This document shows positions 12,635 to 21,115 of a stretch of 30,549 nucleotides of DNA, piece by piece. The notes below the pieces were generated by a model. That model was not told the origin of the DNA. It saw only the letters and a list, made by a program, of their open reading frames with translations, and did no database searches. A program made the translations under genes and the position numbers. Source of the DNA: a virus; the IMG/VR virus record IMGVR_UViG_3300029286_000180, positions 1-30,549 of that record. One strand, 5' to 3'. Positions within the stretch are counted from its first letter, which is position 1. Each line of letters opens with the position of its first letter.

Positions 12635-12709
12635 GTATATACAAATCACTTGACAACGTATATACAAGCTGATAAATGTATATACAAATTTTAGGAGGTG
12701 TATATACAA
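12635..12709 (+). promoter_or_regulatory. Four-site TGTATATACA operator array with promoter
   Basis: GTATATACAA occurs at 12635-12644, 12658-12667, 12678-12687 and 12700-12709; sites three and four are the perfect palindrome TGTATATACA and sites one and two are CGTATATACA. Spacings are 23, 20 and 22 bp, about two helical turns. A promoter lies among them: TTGACA (12650-12655), 17 bases, TAAATG (12673-12678). The fourth site overlaps the space between AGGAGGT and the ATG of the ribbon-helix-helix gene. The layout suggests cooperative autorepression. Confidence 0.8.
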
Positions 12710-12981
12710 TGAAGAAGTTAATAAGTGTTCGGTTAGAAGAAGCTGATTATGCTAGGTTGTTAAAAGAGGCTAAGTCTTTTGGCGGGGTTGGGAAGTGGAT
12801 TACCTCACAGCTTAGTGGATATGTGTATATAGAGAGTAAGGAGAAGATACCAGATAAGATTATTAAGACTAGGCAAGATGCAGTTGAAGCGGCGAAGGAT
12901 TTGGCAAGTAAGGTGTTAAAGAAGGTTTCTCATTCGCCCGGCTGCAAATGTTTAATGTGCAAACCTCCGAAGGCTAAATAA
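12709..12981 (+). CDS. Ribbon-helix-helix regulator with Cys-rich tail (90 aa)
   Basis: The start at 12709 is fixed by AGGAGGT ten bases upstream; the frame to 12676 is only an extension through operators. The first 40 residues MKKLISVRLEEADYARLLKE and AKSFGGVGKWITSQLSGYV fit the strand-helix-helix of CopG/Arc-type repressors, in which ISVRL would be the DNA-contacting strand. A helical linker follows, then HSPGCKCLMCKPPK with His75, Cys79, Cys81 and Cys84, a possible metal site. These proteins bind tandem short palindromes cooperatively; four such palindromes lie in its own promoter. Autoregulation is an inference from that layout. Confidence 0.75.
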   Translation: MKKLISVRLEEADYARLLKEAKSFGGVGKWITSQLSGYVYIESKEKIPDKIIKTRQDAVEAAKDLASKVLKKVSHSPGCKCLMCKPPKAK

Positions 12982-13055
12982 TGGGATAGTTCTTTGTTGT
13001 TTATTTCTTATTTTGGTGATACTTTTTTGGAAGGTTGATTTATGAGCGAGGCTGT

Positions 13056-14639
13056 ATGAGTAAAAAGTCAGATGCTCGTCTTGAGAAGCAGATAGCTAGC
13101 AAACGCAAGGAACTTGATTTTGACAAGGACATTGCGAAATTTACTGAGAGACAGATGGAGGTATGTGCCGCCGTGGACAGCTTTGCATACAAGTATATTT
13201 TGTATGGTGGTTGTTTAGGTGGAGGTAAAAGCTATCTTTTGCGGTGGATTTTAGTTAGGTTGTTGATGGCGTGGTTCTTTGAGAAGGGATTGACATGGGT
13301 GCAGGTGATGCTGGCGTGTGAGGATTATCCTTCGTTGAAGGACAGGCAGTTGACAAAGATAGCTAGGGAGTTCCCTGCATGGCTGGGAAAGAGTTATTCT
13401 GATCACAAGGATTATGGCAGGTGTTTTATATTGGCTCCTGAGTATGGGAATGGGGTTATTTGCTTTAGGAATTTGGATGACTCAAGTAAGTATCAGAGCG
13501 CCGAATTTGGTGCTATTGCGATAGATGAACTGACGAAGAACCCTTTTGATACGTTTAATGATCTCCGGATGCGTTTAAGATGGTCTGGTCTTACAGATAA
13601 TGAGACTCTTTTCTTTGGTGGTACAAATCCTGGTGGTGTAGGTCATGCTTATTGCAAATCGTTCTGGATAGACGGCATCTTCCCTCCGGAATATAAAACC
13701 CCAACAGACTACACAAAGAAATTCAAATTTATTCAATCTAAAGCAGAGGACAATCCGTATCTCGATGCTACCTATTGGAATATGCTTAATACGCTGCCAC
13801 TTCACTTGAGAGCAGCTTTTAGAGATGGTTCATGGGATACATTCATTGGACAGGCCTTTCAAGAGTGGAACAGACATCATCATGTTATTAAACCATTGCC
13901 TGTACCTAAGGATGCACCTTTGTTTATGACGTTTGATTGGGGTTTTGGTGCGCCATTTTCTGTAGGTTGGTGGTGGTTGGATTCAGACGGACGTTTTTAT
14001 AGATTTTCAGAGTGGTATGGTTGGAATGGAACTCCTAATGCTGGGTTAAGACTTTCTGACAGTGAAATAGCAGAAGGAATTAAGGTGCGTGAAGAAGCAA
14101 TGGGATTTAATACTTCTTTTAACAGTGACAATAGAGTTATTTTTAATCCACAGATAACTAGATTTTGCGATCCTACCTGTTTTAATAAGAAACCTGACTA
14201 TAGAGGTGGCGGCCAGGGTGCTTCTACTGCGGATGAATTTAGAATGAAGGGTATTGTTTTAAGACCAGGTGATCCAAGTAGAGTGCTAAAATGGCGGCAG
14301 GTGCATCAAAGACTTTATGTTCCTGTAGAGGATGGTAAGATAACCGGAGTCCCCATGGTGCAGATTTATGAAAACTGCGTTCATTTTATCCGTACTATTC
14401 CAACGTTGGTCGTCAATCCTAACAACCCAGAGGACATTGACAGTTCTGCTGAGGATCATGTGGCGGATGAATTTGCTCTACTCTGTATGGCAAGACCTAT
14501 GCAGATGTCACAATGGAAAAACAGTCTTGATAAAGACACAATAATAGAGAGACCAAAAGATATATCTGGGATAGCTCATATGGAGTTGCAGGAATTTTAT
14601 AAAAATCAAGAAAAGGAAGGGAGTTTATATGACTGGTGA
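13056..14639 (+). CDS. terL: Terminase large subunit
   Basis: The 527-residue protein is the DNA-packaging motor ATPase and nuclease. Walker A is GGCLGGGKS (51-59), Walker B IAIDE (154-158), with a coupling-type FFGGTNPGGVG (187-197). The RNase H-like nuclease domain starts at MTFDWGFGAP (Asp294), followed by DSDGRFYRFSEWYGW. ATP hydrolysis drives DNA into the prohead, and the nuclease cuts concatemers. The start MSKKSDARLE at 13056 is chosen over an in-frame TTG at 13035; the ribosome binding site is only GAGG. It overlaps the next gene by 11 bases. Confidence 0.93.
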   Translation: MSKKSDARLEKQIASKRKELDFDKDIAKFTERQMEVCAAVDSFAYKYILYGGCLGGGKSYLLRWILVRLLMAWFFEKGLTWVQVMLACEDYPSLKDRQLTKIAREFPAWLGKSYSDHKDYGRCFILAPEYGNGVICFRNLDDSSKYQSAEFGAIAIDELTKNPFDTFNDLRMRLRWSGLTDNETLFFGGTNPGGVGHAYCKSFWIDGIFPPEYKTPTDYTKKFKFIQSKAEDNPYLDATYWNMLNTLPLHLRAAFRDGSWDTFIGQAFQEWNRHHHVIKPLPVPKDAPLFMTFDWGFGAPFSVGWWWLDSDGRFYRFSEWYGWNGTPNAGLRLSDSEIAEGIKVREEAMGFNTSFNSDNRVIFNPQITRFCDPTCFNKKPDYRGGGQGASTADEFRMKGIVLRPGDPSRVLKWRQVHQRLYVPVEDGKITGVPMVQIYENCVHFIRTIPTLVVNPNNPEDIDSSAEDHVADEFALLCMARPMQMSQWKNSLDKDTIIERPKDISGIAHMELQEFYKNQEKEGSLYDW

Positions 14640-14874
14640 AATTTTAATAATTATTAGTGTGGTATTTTCTTACACAGTTTTGGGGATATTAATATTTATC
14701 TTGTATTTTGATAAAAAACGGTTACAATACGAACAAAATGACCTCTTAAATCGAATTATGAGTAGAAATTATCAGGAATATGCTCAAATTGAGGCAAAGA
14801 AACTTACAGTAAAAGAGGTAGAAGAGAAAAGTAAAATATTATTTGAAGAAAAAGACGTTTTTCCGGTGGATTAA
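14629..14874 (+). CDS. Small membrane-anchored helical protein (81 aa)
   Basis: GGAAGGGAGTTTAT precedes the ATG, inside the end of the terminase gene. The N-terminus ILIIISVVFSYTVLGILIFI is a membrane segment, with KKR after it placing the rest in the cytoplasm. The remainder is a charged helix (EYAQIEAKKLTVKEVEEKSK). Small anchored proteins between terminase and portal are seen in several phages, but I cannot assign a role. The portal gene starts immediately at its stop codon. Confidence 0.7.
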   Translation: MTGEILIIISVVFSYTVLGILIFILYFDKKRLQYEQNDLLNRIMSRNYQEYAQIEAKKLTVKEVEEKSKILFEEKDVFPVD

Positions 14875-17148
14875 ATGAAATTATCTGAAATATTTCAAAA
14901 AAATAAAGGAAAAGTATCTGATAATGACGTATTAATGGGAGTAAATGAGCTTTTTGATGTCTCCCAGAGAGATTATACAAGAACGATGATGGAGCGAATC
15001 TGGTTCCGGAACGTCCTTTACTACAACGGCGAACAGTACCTAGAGTACGTCAAATCAACACAGACATTCAGACGCAGAATCCTTCCCGACTACATTCCCA
15101 CACCAGTTTCCAATGAAATAAGAGAGTATTGCCGAGCTATCAAAGGGATGATGCTCAATCAGAAACTTGTGGTTAAGGTAGCCCCTAATTCTACGGACAA
15201 AGAGGATATTAAAGCGGCAGAACTTGCCGAAATACTGTTACAGTGGATGGATTTATGCAACGAGGGTGAATTTCAAGATGAGAAGGAACGTGTAGCCTTG
15301 TCACTCCCATTATTCGGCGTAGGCTTTATGCGTACTTTTCCCTATATGGACAATGACCAGTGGGTATTTGATAAGGACGGCAATCCGATTACCACAGGTG
15401 ATGTTGGTGCAGAAAGCATAATTCCCTTCCAAGTATTTGTTGATCTGCTTGGAGACAGACTTTCTAAAAAACGATGGATAGGTATTCAAACCCTCAAATC
15501 TAAGGAATGGGTAGAGGACATATTCAAAGTTAACGTAGATGCTGAAGTAAACGTATCCGCAATAGACTACACCAAGAGACTGATGAAGATGGTCGGTGAA
15601 GTATCCCCATGGAAAGGCGCTGGAGTAAACACTTCTACTTATACGCATGATGATAATGACCTAGTCCTTTTCAGAGAAATTGAAATGAAGCCTACGAAGA
15701 GTTTCCCCGAAGGGCGATATATAATTACCTGCGGGAACAAACTCTTAAAGAGATACGACAGGCTTCCTATTAAGACAGAAGAAGGAAAATGGTATTATTC
15801 ACTGACTGATTTTCACTTTGATTATGTGCCGGGTTGTTTTTGGTCGGAAGCAGGTGTTAATAATCTGATAAGCCCTCAGAACACAATAAATGAAATTGAC
15901 CAAGCCCTTTCTATCAACCGGAAGAGTTTAGCCCGTCCCCGACTATTCTCTCCCGGTGAGATAGGACTAAAACGAGTTGATGAGGTAGGTGGTCTGGGCG
16001 TTGGGATGCTGATGCTCAAATATGATCCACTGTTAACGAGTGGTCAGGCACCCAAGATAGAAGATGGTACGCCTTTGCCCGCACAAGTCCTTGAAGAACG
16101 CAGAATACAGAGAACAGTTATTCAGGACGTATCGGGAGACCCCAAAAACATATTAAGGGGTGAATCACCAGGCTCCAAGGCTTCTGGGATAATGGTTGAT
16201 ATCCTGCGGGAGACCGCAGAAAAAGGTCACTACCCCGATATAGACAGATACGTCCGTTCTATGACTAGGGTAAACAAAAAGAGATTACTTATTGCCAAAG
16301 AGATAATGACAGAAGAACGCATTATGAAACTGGCTGGTAGGGGTAATCAGTGGAAGATTAAGAAATTTAAGGCGGCTGATTTAAGAAACAACACTGATAT
16401 TCGCATGGAACTTGATTCCGGTCTTGCATCTACCAACGCTGGCAAGATGGACATTCTTTTGGATTTCGCCCAAAGAGGAGTTTTGGGAAATATTGCTGAA
16501 GATAAGGAACTAAGACAGGAACTTTTAAGACGTGCTGGTCTTTCCGGATTTACTGAACAGGAAAACCCTGATATGAAACGTGCAGAGATGGAAAATTCTC
16601 TTATGGAATCAGGAGAAGTTCAGAGTATTATGATGTCAGAACCAGACGAAACAGGTGCAGTGACAGCCGATAGTCAGGTTGTAGTTAATGACCCATTCTT
16701 TAAGTATGACGATCACAAGATTCATTACGAATCCCACAGGCGTTGTATAATGTCAGAAGCCTTCCAAGAATGGTCTCCAGAAGGCAAGAGAGTAATGATT
16801 GCCCATATAGACACACACCACATGATGATAGTTGAAGCAGAAAAGAATATGCCTCCAGAACCACACGATCCAAGAGAATTTATGCAGATGGATAAACTCT
16901 ATCCATTACTATCCAGAAAAGAACAGATACAAGTCCTGAAGGAACTGAATATAGAAGCTGATATGGAAGCAAGTATCGTAGGTATGCCGACAATTCAGGA
17001 TAAGATAAAAGAACATCAAGACACAATGAAAATGTTGCAAGAGGAAAACAAAAATGAATTTGATGCCAAAGCAAAAAACCACGAAATTAACATCTCTAAA
17101 CGATCTGATGAAGATAGTGCAGAAGAAGGTGAAACTTCCGAATCCTAA
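14875..17148 (+). CDS. Portal protein (P22-like, 757 aa)
   Basis: Between the terminase and the scaffold and capsid genes, this large protein has the look of a P22-type portal, a dodecameric ring at one vertex through which DNA enters and leaves. Supporting segments are WFRNVLYYNGEQYLEYVKST, IPTPVSNEIREYCRAIKGMM, VPGCFWSEAGVNNLISPQNT and NEIDQALSINRKSLARPRLF, which resemble the stem-wing regions of long podovirus portals. The C-terminal 150 residues are helical and charged (barrel-like), with KEHQDTMKMLQEENKNEFDA. The length, about 750 residues, fits P22-type rather than HK97-type portals. The ribosome binding site is weak. Confidence 0.88.
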   Translation: MKLSEIFQKNKGKVSDNDVLMGVNELFDVSQRDYTRTMMERIWFRNVLYYNGEQYLEYVKSTQTFRRRILPDYIPTPVSNEIREYCRAIKGMMLNQKLVVKVAPNSTDKEDIKAAELAEILLQWMDLCNEGEFQDEKERVALSLPLFGVGFMRTFPYMDNDQWVFDKDGNPITTGDVGAESIIPFQVFVDLLGDRLSKKRWIGIQTLKSKEWVEDIFKVNVDAEVNVSAIDYTKRLMKMVGEVSPWKGAGVNTSTYTHDDNDLVLFREIEMKPTKSFPEGRYIITCGNKLLKRYDRLPIKTEEGKWYYSLTDFHFDYVPGCFWSEAGVNNLISPQNTINEIDQALSINRKSLARPRLFSPGEIGLKRVDEVGGLGVGMLMLKYDPLLTSGQAPKIEDGTPLPAQVLEERRIQRTVIQDVSGDPKNILRGESPGSKASGIMVDILRETAEKGHYPDIDRYVRSMTRVNKKRLLIAKEIMTEERIMKLAGRGNQWKIKKFKAADLRNNTDIRMELDSGLASTNAGKMDILLDFAQRGVLGNIAEDKELRQELLRRAGLSGFTEQENPDMKRAEMENSLMESGEVQSIMMSEPDETGAVTADSQVVVNDPFFKYDDHKIHYESHRRCIMSEAFQEWSPEGKRVMIAHIDTHHMMIVEAEKNMPPEPHDPREFMQMDKLYPLLSRKEQIQVLKELNIEADMEASIVGMPTIQDKIKEHQDTMKMLQEENKNEFDAKAKNHEINISKRSDEDSAEEGETSES

Positions 17149-17194
17149 AGGTTTGAGATTAGTAAAAAAGGCTATTAAGAAAGTAAAGATGTAA
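17108..17194 (+). CDS. Possible 28-residue strongly cationic peptide
   Basis: An ATG at 17108 inside the portal end opens an alternative frame that runs past the portal stop to a TAA at 17194. It reads MKIVQKKVKLPNPKGLRLVK followed by KAIKKVKM, so about 11 of 28 residues are Lys/Arg and most others hydrophobic. The frame changes precisely where the portal ends, so it uses otherwise non-coding DNA. No good ribosome binding site is seen, and chance remains likely. Confidence 0.25.
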   Translation: MKIVQKKVKLPNPKGLRLVKKAIKKVKM

Positions 17195-17253
17195 TAACTT
17201 TATTTGTTATTTTGGTAATTCCAAACTGACAAAATAAACTCAAAGGAGAATTT

Positions 17254-18072
17254 ATGACAGACGAAAAAACCGAAAAGACAGGAGCGGAACCTGTAAAAAA
17301 AGAGGATGTAAAAGCTGACTCATCCACAGTGGACGTAAAAAAGGCTGATTCGTCCGAAGCCGAAGTTCCTTGGCATAAAGATACACGATTCAAGAATGAC
17401 CTTTCGTTATTAAAGACTGCCAAGTCCCTAATGGAAGCAAACGGTCTGGAAGATGTTGACGAACTGAAAGAACTGATTGAATCTGGCAACAAGGTGCGAG
17501 GAAAAAAAATTGATCTTGATAAGATAGATGAGATTGCCAAAAAAGCGGCAACTCTTGATGAGTACCAAAAGTATTGGGATCAACAAAAGGAATTGTCAAA
17601 AAGAAATGAGGAATTACCGGAACAGACTATTGCAAGATTGGAACGGCAGAATCAGGAGATTAACCATAGGGTAACTGCAAGAGAACAGGCAGAGAATGAG
17701 GCAAAACAAGCCAAAGAATCAGTTGCCTTTTATGAAGGAGAAGTAAAAAACTCCTTAGACCTGATGGATGATCTGAAACCGATTGAAAAAGAGTTTGTAT
17801 CCTGGGCAGTAGGAGTTGGTAACGAATGTAATGAAATTACTATAACGGACAGACGGCAAATTAAGAAAGTCCTGAATAGTGGAATTAAAAAATATCAGAA
17901 GTTAGTGGAGGCAATAAAAGAGGAGGCAATAAAGGAATACAGGGCAGGTAAAGCCAGTGTTCCCGCAGTACCCTCCTCCGATGCAGCCGCCGCTACTAAA
18001 CCTGACGCTCCAAAAGGATTAAAAGGACTAAGGTCAGCCTTTATGGAGGCGGTCAGTCGTAAAGGAGATTAG
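17254..18072 (+). CDS. Scaffold-like head protein (272 aa)
   Basis: AAAGGAGAATTT precedes the ATG. The protein is Lys/Glu-rich, almost entirely helical, with a disordered acidic N-terminus (MTDEKTEKTGAEPVKKEDVK) and a long central coiled coil (QTIARLERQNQEINHRVTAR), then a helical C-terminal end with PKGLKGLRSAFMEAVSRKGD. Length, composition and position directly before the major capsid gene fit a scaffolding protein, which guides prohead assembly and leaves before maturation. There is no recognisable protease motif. The family call is from context, not from a domain. Confidence 0.72.
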   Translation: MTDEKTEKTGAEPVKKEDVKADSSTVDVKKADSSEAEVPWHKDTRFKNDLSLLKTAKSLMEANGLEDVDELKELIESGNKVRGKKIDLDKIDEIAKKAATLDEYQKYWDQQKELSKRNEELPEQTIARLERQNQEINHRVTAREQAENEAKQAKESVAFYEGEVKNSLDLMDDLKPIEKEFVSWAVGVGNECNEITITDRRQIKKVLNSGIKKYQKLVEAIKEEAIKEYRAGKASVPAVPSSDAAAATKPDAPKGLKGLRSAFMEAVSRKGD

Positions 18073-18074
18073 AA

Positions 18075-19403
18075 ATGACAGCTTATGCAGATTTAACAAA
18101 TTTAACTAATGCGTTGAAAACCGTCTATGGTGACGGGTTGAAAAACCAGTTCAACGATGAAAAAACAACTTATAATCTTTTCCCTAAGTCGGATAAATCC
18201 CCGAAGGGCAAAGGATACACTTTTGGGCTTCGTATAGCTCGCAATCAGTCAACCGGTGGTCGTGCAGAATCTGCTAAACTGCCTAATCCGATGACTGGTG
18301 TAAAGATCAACGGTACTATTACCCCTGCTTATCTGTATGGTTCACTTCGTATCACTGGCCCTGCTATTGAAGCCGCAAAGGGTAACGAAGCCGCTTTTGT
18401 TGATGGTCTGGCAGATGAAATAGAAGATATTTACCAGAGCATTATTGTTGACATGAACCGTCAGATGCACTGGGATGGTTTTGGTCAGATTGGTCGTGCA
18501 ACTGCTGCATCAAGTGCTTCTTCAAGCGCCACCTATGCAGTTACCTTTGATAACGATTTGGGTATCAGGTACTTCATTGAAGGTCAGTTAGTTGACTTCT
18601 ACGCTTCTGCTGGCGACACGGTTGTTGGTTCTATCAACTCCGCTTGTTACGCACAGAGAGTTTTAAGTGTAACTCCTTCTACCAAGATCGTTACCTTTGA
18701 ATCTAATTACTCCAATTATGCGGCAAATCACCCCACGTTGACCTCTTTGTCAACTGGAACGACTTGCACTACGCCTGTTGGAATGATTGCAGTAAAGATG
18801 GGTGCAAGAGATTTGGCACACGCCTCTACGGATACAGCAAAAGAAATGACCGGTCTTTATGGTATGTTTGATGCTGGAACCCGTCTGGCAGTGTACGAAG
18901 GGATTACCGTTGCTTCTCAGCCGAAATGGGCGGCAAACATTCTTTCCAATTCAAGTGTCAACCGTGAACTCTCTGTTGATCTCATGCTTCAGGCAATAGA
19001 CGTTGTTCGTACTGCCTCTGGCGGCAAGATTGATAAGATGCTCATGGGATTGGGTCAGAAACGTAAGTATGCCAATCTACTTATGCCCGATGTGCGTTTT
19101 GCACCTGGCAAGTTGGTAGGCGGCTACGAAGTCCTGACATTCTCAGGTGGAGATGGTTCAGTTGAGTTGATTGTTGATCCTCTGTGCCAACCTAATCTGA
19201 TCTACTGCTATCCTGACGGTGTAATCCAGAAGTACGAAATGAGTCCTCTGGGATGGGGAAATCTGGATAACAGCCAGTTGCATCAGAGAGCAGGGTATGA
19301 CGAATGGGACGCGTATTTGCGGATTTATTCTCAAGTGGGATGTGAGCAGAGAAATTGTCTCGCACTTATTTCCGATTTGGTGGAACCAAGTCTATACACA
19401 TAA
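18075..19403 (+). CDS. Major capsid protein (442 aa)
   Basis: Preceded by AAAGGAGATTAGAA, overlapping the scaffold stop region. The protein begins MTAYADLTNLTNALKTVYGD, has GGRAESAKLPNPMTGVKING and a long central part with DMNRQMHWDGFGQIGRATAA, consistent with an HK97-fold capsid protein of phages with this gene order. High Ala/Gly/Thr/Ser content and few cysteines fit a virion shell protein. Identification rests on position after scaffold, length and sequence style. No cleavage site or decoration motif is clear. A 13-bp hairpin follows its stop. Confidence 0.85.
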   Translation: MTAYADLTNLTNALKTVYGDGLKNQFNDEKTTYNLFPKSDKSPKGKGYTFGLRIARNQSTGGRAESAKLPNPMTGVKINGTITPAYLYGSLRITGPAIEAAKGNEAAFVDGLADEIEDIYQSIIVDMNRQMHWDGFGQIGRATAASSASSSATYAVTFDNDLGIRYFIEGQLVDFYASAGDTVVGSINSACYAQRVLSVTPSTKIVTFESNYSNYAANHPTLTSLSTGTTCTTPVGMIAVKMGARDLAHASTDTAKEMTGLYGMFDAGTRLAVYEGITVASQPKWAANILSNSSVNRELSVDLMLQAIDVVRTASGGKIDKMLMGLGQKRKYANLLMPDVRFAPGKLVGGYEVLTFSGGDGSVELIVDPLCQPNLIYCYPDGVIQKYEMSPLGWGNLDNSQLHQRAGYDEWDAYLRIYSQVGCEQRNCLALISDLVEPSLYT

Positions 19404-19461
19404 CAAGTACTTAGATAGTGTTTTAGTTCTTTGACAATTTAAAATAAAATACTTCTTGGGT

Positions 19462-19495
19462 GGTTGTGATGAGTGGGATTCCTACCATCACAATC
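19462..19495 (+). promoter_or_regulatory. 13-bp hairpin in the capsid to beta-helix gap
   Basis: TTGTGATG (19464-19471) pairs with CATCACAA (19486-19493), and GTGGG pairs with CCTAC inside it with one G-U pair and one bulged A; the outer bases extend it. No T-run follows, so it is not a normal intrinsic terminator. It may protect or cleave the capsid mRNA. The 175-base gap 19404-19578 also holds a TTGACA (19431) without a good -10, and one more GTATATACA (19522-19530). Confidence 0.6.
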
Positions 19496-19578
19496 ATTCA
19501 AGAGGAGTTAAAGCGGCAGAGTATATACAGAGTTATTAACAAGTATCTCGAAAGAGGGAAAACTAAAGGAGAATTAAA

Positions 19579-20499
19579 ATGATTAAAAAGAGAAATTTAG
19601 ACCCGTCTTTAGTAAGTTATATTGACGATTTAGGTATGGGCGTGGAAGCCCGTGGTGCTATTGGTGGTTCAGTTTACTACGTTGAAAACAACGCTGGTAA
19701 CGACTACTGGGATGGATTAACACCCGAAACGGCTTTTAAAACCCTCGCAAAAGCAATCGCTGTAAGCAATATTGACATAGCAAGGCGTGGGCGTTGGGCA
19801 AAGCGTAATACAATTTATTACTATGCCGATACGGAAACCGCAAGTCTGGTGGCTTTCCCTAATAAGTGCGACATCGTAGGGCAAGGTTCTTATGATGCCA
19901 ATACAAAACCTGGCATAGTTGGGTTCCATGCTCCGGTTAATGCAGCTAATTATGGAACACGGTTCTTTAATGTGTGGTTCAAGGGAACTGCTGCGGCTAA
20001 TCCTCTTGTTACCTTGGCTTCTACTTCAAGTGGTTGCCAGTTCATTGGTTGCACATTTGACGCAGCCGTTGGAACTATCACTTCTGGTATTCTTTCAACT
20101 GCTCATCCGTTCCTGAAAGTAATTGATTGCGAGTTTTTTGGTGCATTTGCCACTTCCTATATTTCTTTTGGAACTGGTATTGCTCATAGTACAAAGATTG
20201 AAGGTAATATTATGACTGGTAGTGCTGGTATCGGAATAATCACCGCTTCTGATACTACTTCAGCCTATCCTAGCGTTGTGAAAGACAACATAATAGTGAT
20301 TACAGATGATAGTCTTTGTATTGATGATGATGCAGATATATTCCATTGTGTAGATAACAGATTAATTAATCAGGGAACTGTTACCGCATGGGCGCATCAC
20401 ACAGCAGTTGCCGATGTTAACGCCGACCTTGCTTGTGGTAATATTTGCACAGGTAGTGCTGGTAATCAGGTAACCCTTGGTACTACAGTTGGTTCATAA
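19579..20499 (+). CDS. Beta-helix (pectin-lyase-like) virion protein
   Basis: AAAGGAG precedes the ATG. After about 30 residues the protein has VYYVENNAGNDYWDGLTPET then AFKTLAKAI, a lead-in characteristic of right-handed parallel beta-helix proteins (DUF1565-type). The rest has many short Gly/Ser/Thr/Asn-rich beta strands (STKIEGNIMTGSAGIGIITA). Beta-helices in phages are usually tail spikes, head fibres or polysaccharide-binding proteins. Position right after the major capsid gene favours a capsid decoration or head-fibre role, but tail use is possible. At 306 residues it is short for a spike with enzymatic domain, and no catalytic residues can be assigned. Confidence 0.75.
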   Translation: MIKKRNLDPSLVSYIDDLGMGVEARGAIGGSVYYVENNAGNDYWDGLTPETAFKTLAKAIAVSNIDIARRGRWAKRNTIYYYADTETASLVAFPNKCDIVGQGSYDANTKPGIVGFHAPVNAANYGTRFFNVWFKGTAAANPLVTLASTSSGCQFIGCTFDAAVGTITSGILSTAHPFLKVIDCEFFGAFATSYISFGTGIAHSTKIEGNIMTGSAGIGIITASDTTSAYPSVVKDNIIVITDDSLCIDDDADIFHCVDNRLINQGTVTAWAHHTAVADVNADLACGNICTGSAGNQVTLGTTVGS

Positions 20500-20501
20500 T
20501 C

Positions 20502-20540
20502 TTTAAAAGTGAGGTCGGCACTATATCCGACCAATTTAAA
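20502..20540 (+). promoter_or_regulatory. Hairpin directly before a ribosome binding site
   Basis: GGTCGG (20513-20518) pairs with CCGACC (20527-20532) over a loop of eight bases, and flanking TTTAAA copies (20503-20508 and 20535-20540) can extend the stem. GGAG of the following gene starts right after. Together with the hairpin at 19462-19495 it encloses the beta-helix gene, so processing or differential stability is possible. Confidence 0.55.
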
Positions 20541-20549
20541 GGAGTCATT

Positions 20550-20714
20550 ATGGAATGTCCTTTTTGTAAGAGTGATAATTTTGAAGGGAATAGGTGTCTT
20601 ACTTGTGGGATGAATAAAGACTCATTCAATCCACCGCCTAGCCCAACGTTGGAAAAAGAAGCCAAGATTGAAAATAAACCCGAAGTAAAACGTAGTCACA
20701 AAAAGAAAGGATAG
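20550..20714 (+). CDS. Small zinc-ribbon protein (54 aa)
   Basis: Found by translating the gap. The ATG at 20550 follows AAAGGAGTCATT. The product starts MECPFCKSDNFEGNRCLTCG with Cys-x2-Cys and Cys-x2-Cys pairs of a one-zinc ribbon, then a Pro-rich linker and a basic tail KRSHKKKG. It lies between two virion-type genes and probably binds nucleic acid or another protein. The CCAACGTTGG palindrome at 20643 lies within its coding region. Confidence 0.7.
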   Translation: MECPFCKSDNFEGNRCLTCGMNKDSFNPPPSPTLEKEAKIENKPEVKRSHKKKG

Positions 20715-20716
20715 TT

Positions 20717-21115
20717 ATGATTTCACCCGAAAGAGGATTTATGCGTAGGCTCAAGGCTCTTGACCGCCGCCTAGATTGTGTATTCAGACCGGAACATTCG
20801 CACTTTGTAATCACTTATGACCGAGGATACGGACAACCAGTCAACCTCCTGTTGGTGAAGGGGGAGGATGGTAGTTTCAGACAACCGGATATGAGGGAGA
20901 TTGCCATCCTCTCCGAAGGAGATTTAGAAAGACAAAGAGTCCAAGATAGACTGGCTAGAACAGTTAAGTATATGCAAGACGTAAGAGAAAAAGACGATAA
21001 AGACCGTAAAGAAATGATACGGAACAGAACCAAAGATGACAGAATATATTTAAGGAATAAGTTTCATAAGATGACTGGTGCGGGTAAAAACATTCCTGCT
21101 TACAGACCAATATGA
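20717..21115 (+). CDS. Phage protein of unknown function (132 aa)
   Basis: AAAGAAAGGATAGTT precedes the ATG, two bases after the zinc-ribbon gene. The N-terminal part (MRRLKALDRRLDCVFRPEHS) and HFVITYDRGYGQPVNLLLVK are followed by KGEDGSFRQPDMREI, then a long very charged helix (DVREKDDKDRKEMIRNRTKD). I recall similar FRPEHxHFVI proteins near capsid genes of other phages, without known function. The 3' end overlaps the methyltransferase gene as ATGA. A minor structural or assembly role is inferred from its place. Confidence 0.7.
   Translation: MISPERGFMRRLKALDRRLDCVFRPEHSHFVITYDRGYGQPVNLLLVKGEDGSFRQPDMREIAILSEGDLERQRVQDRLARTVKYMQDVREKDDKDRKEMIRNRTKDDRIYLRNKFHKMTGAGKNIPAYRPI

Noticed and set aside
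19431-19459. Promoter with TTGACA before the beta-helix gene
   Set aside because: The -35 is perfect but no -10 is found at 15-18 bases; only a weak TCTTGG lies there.
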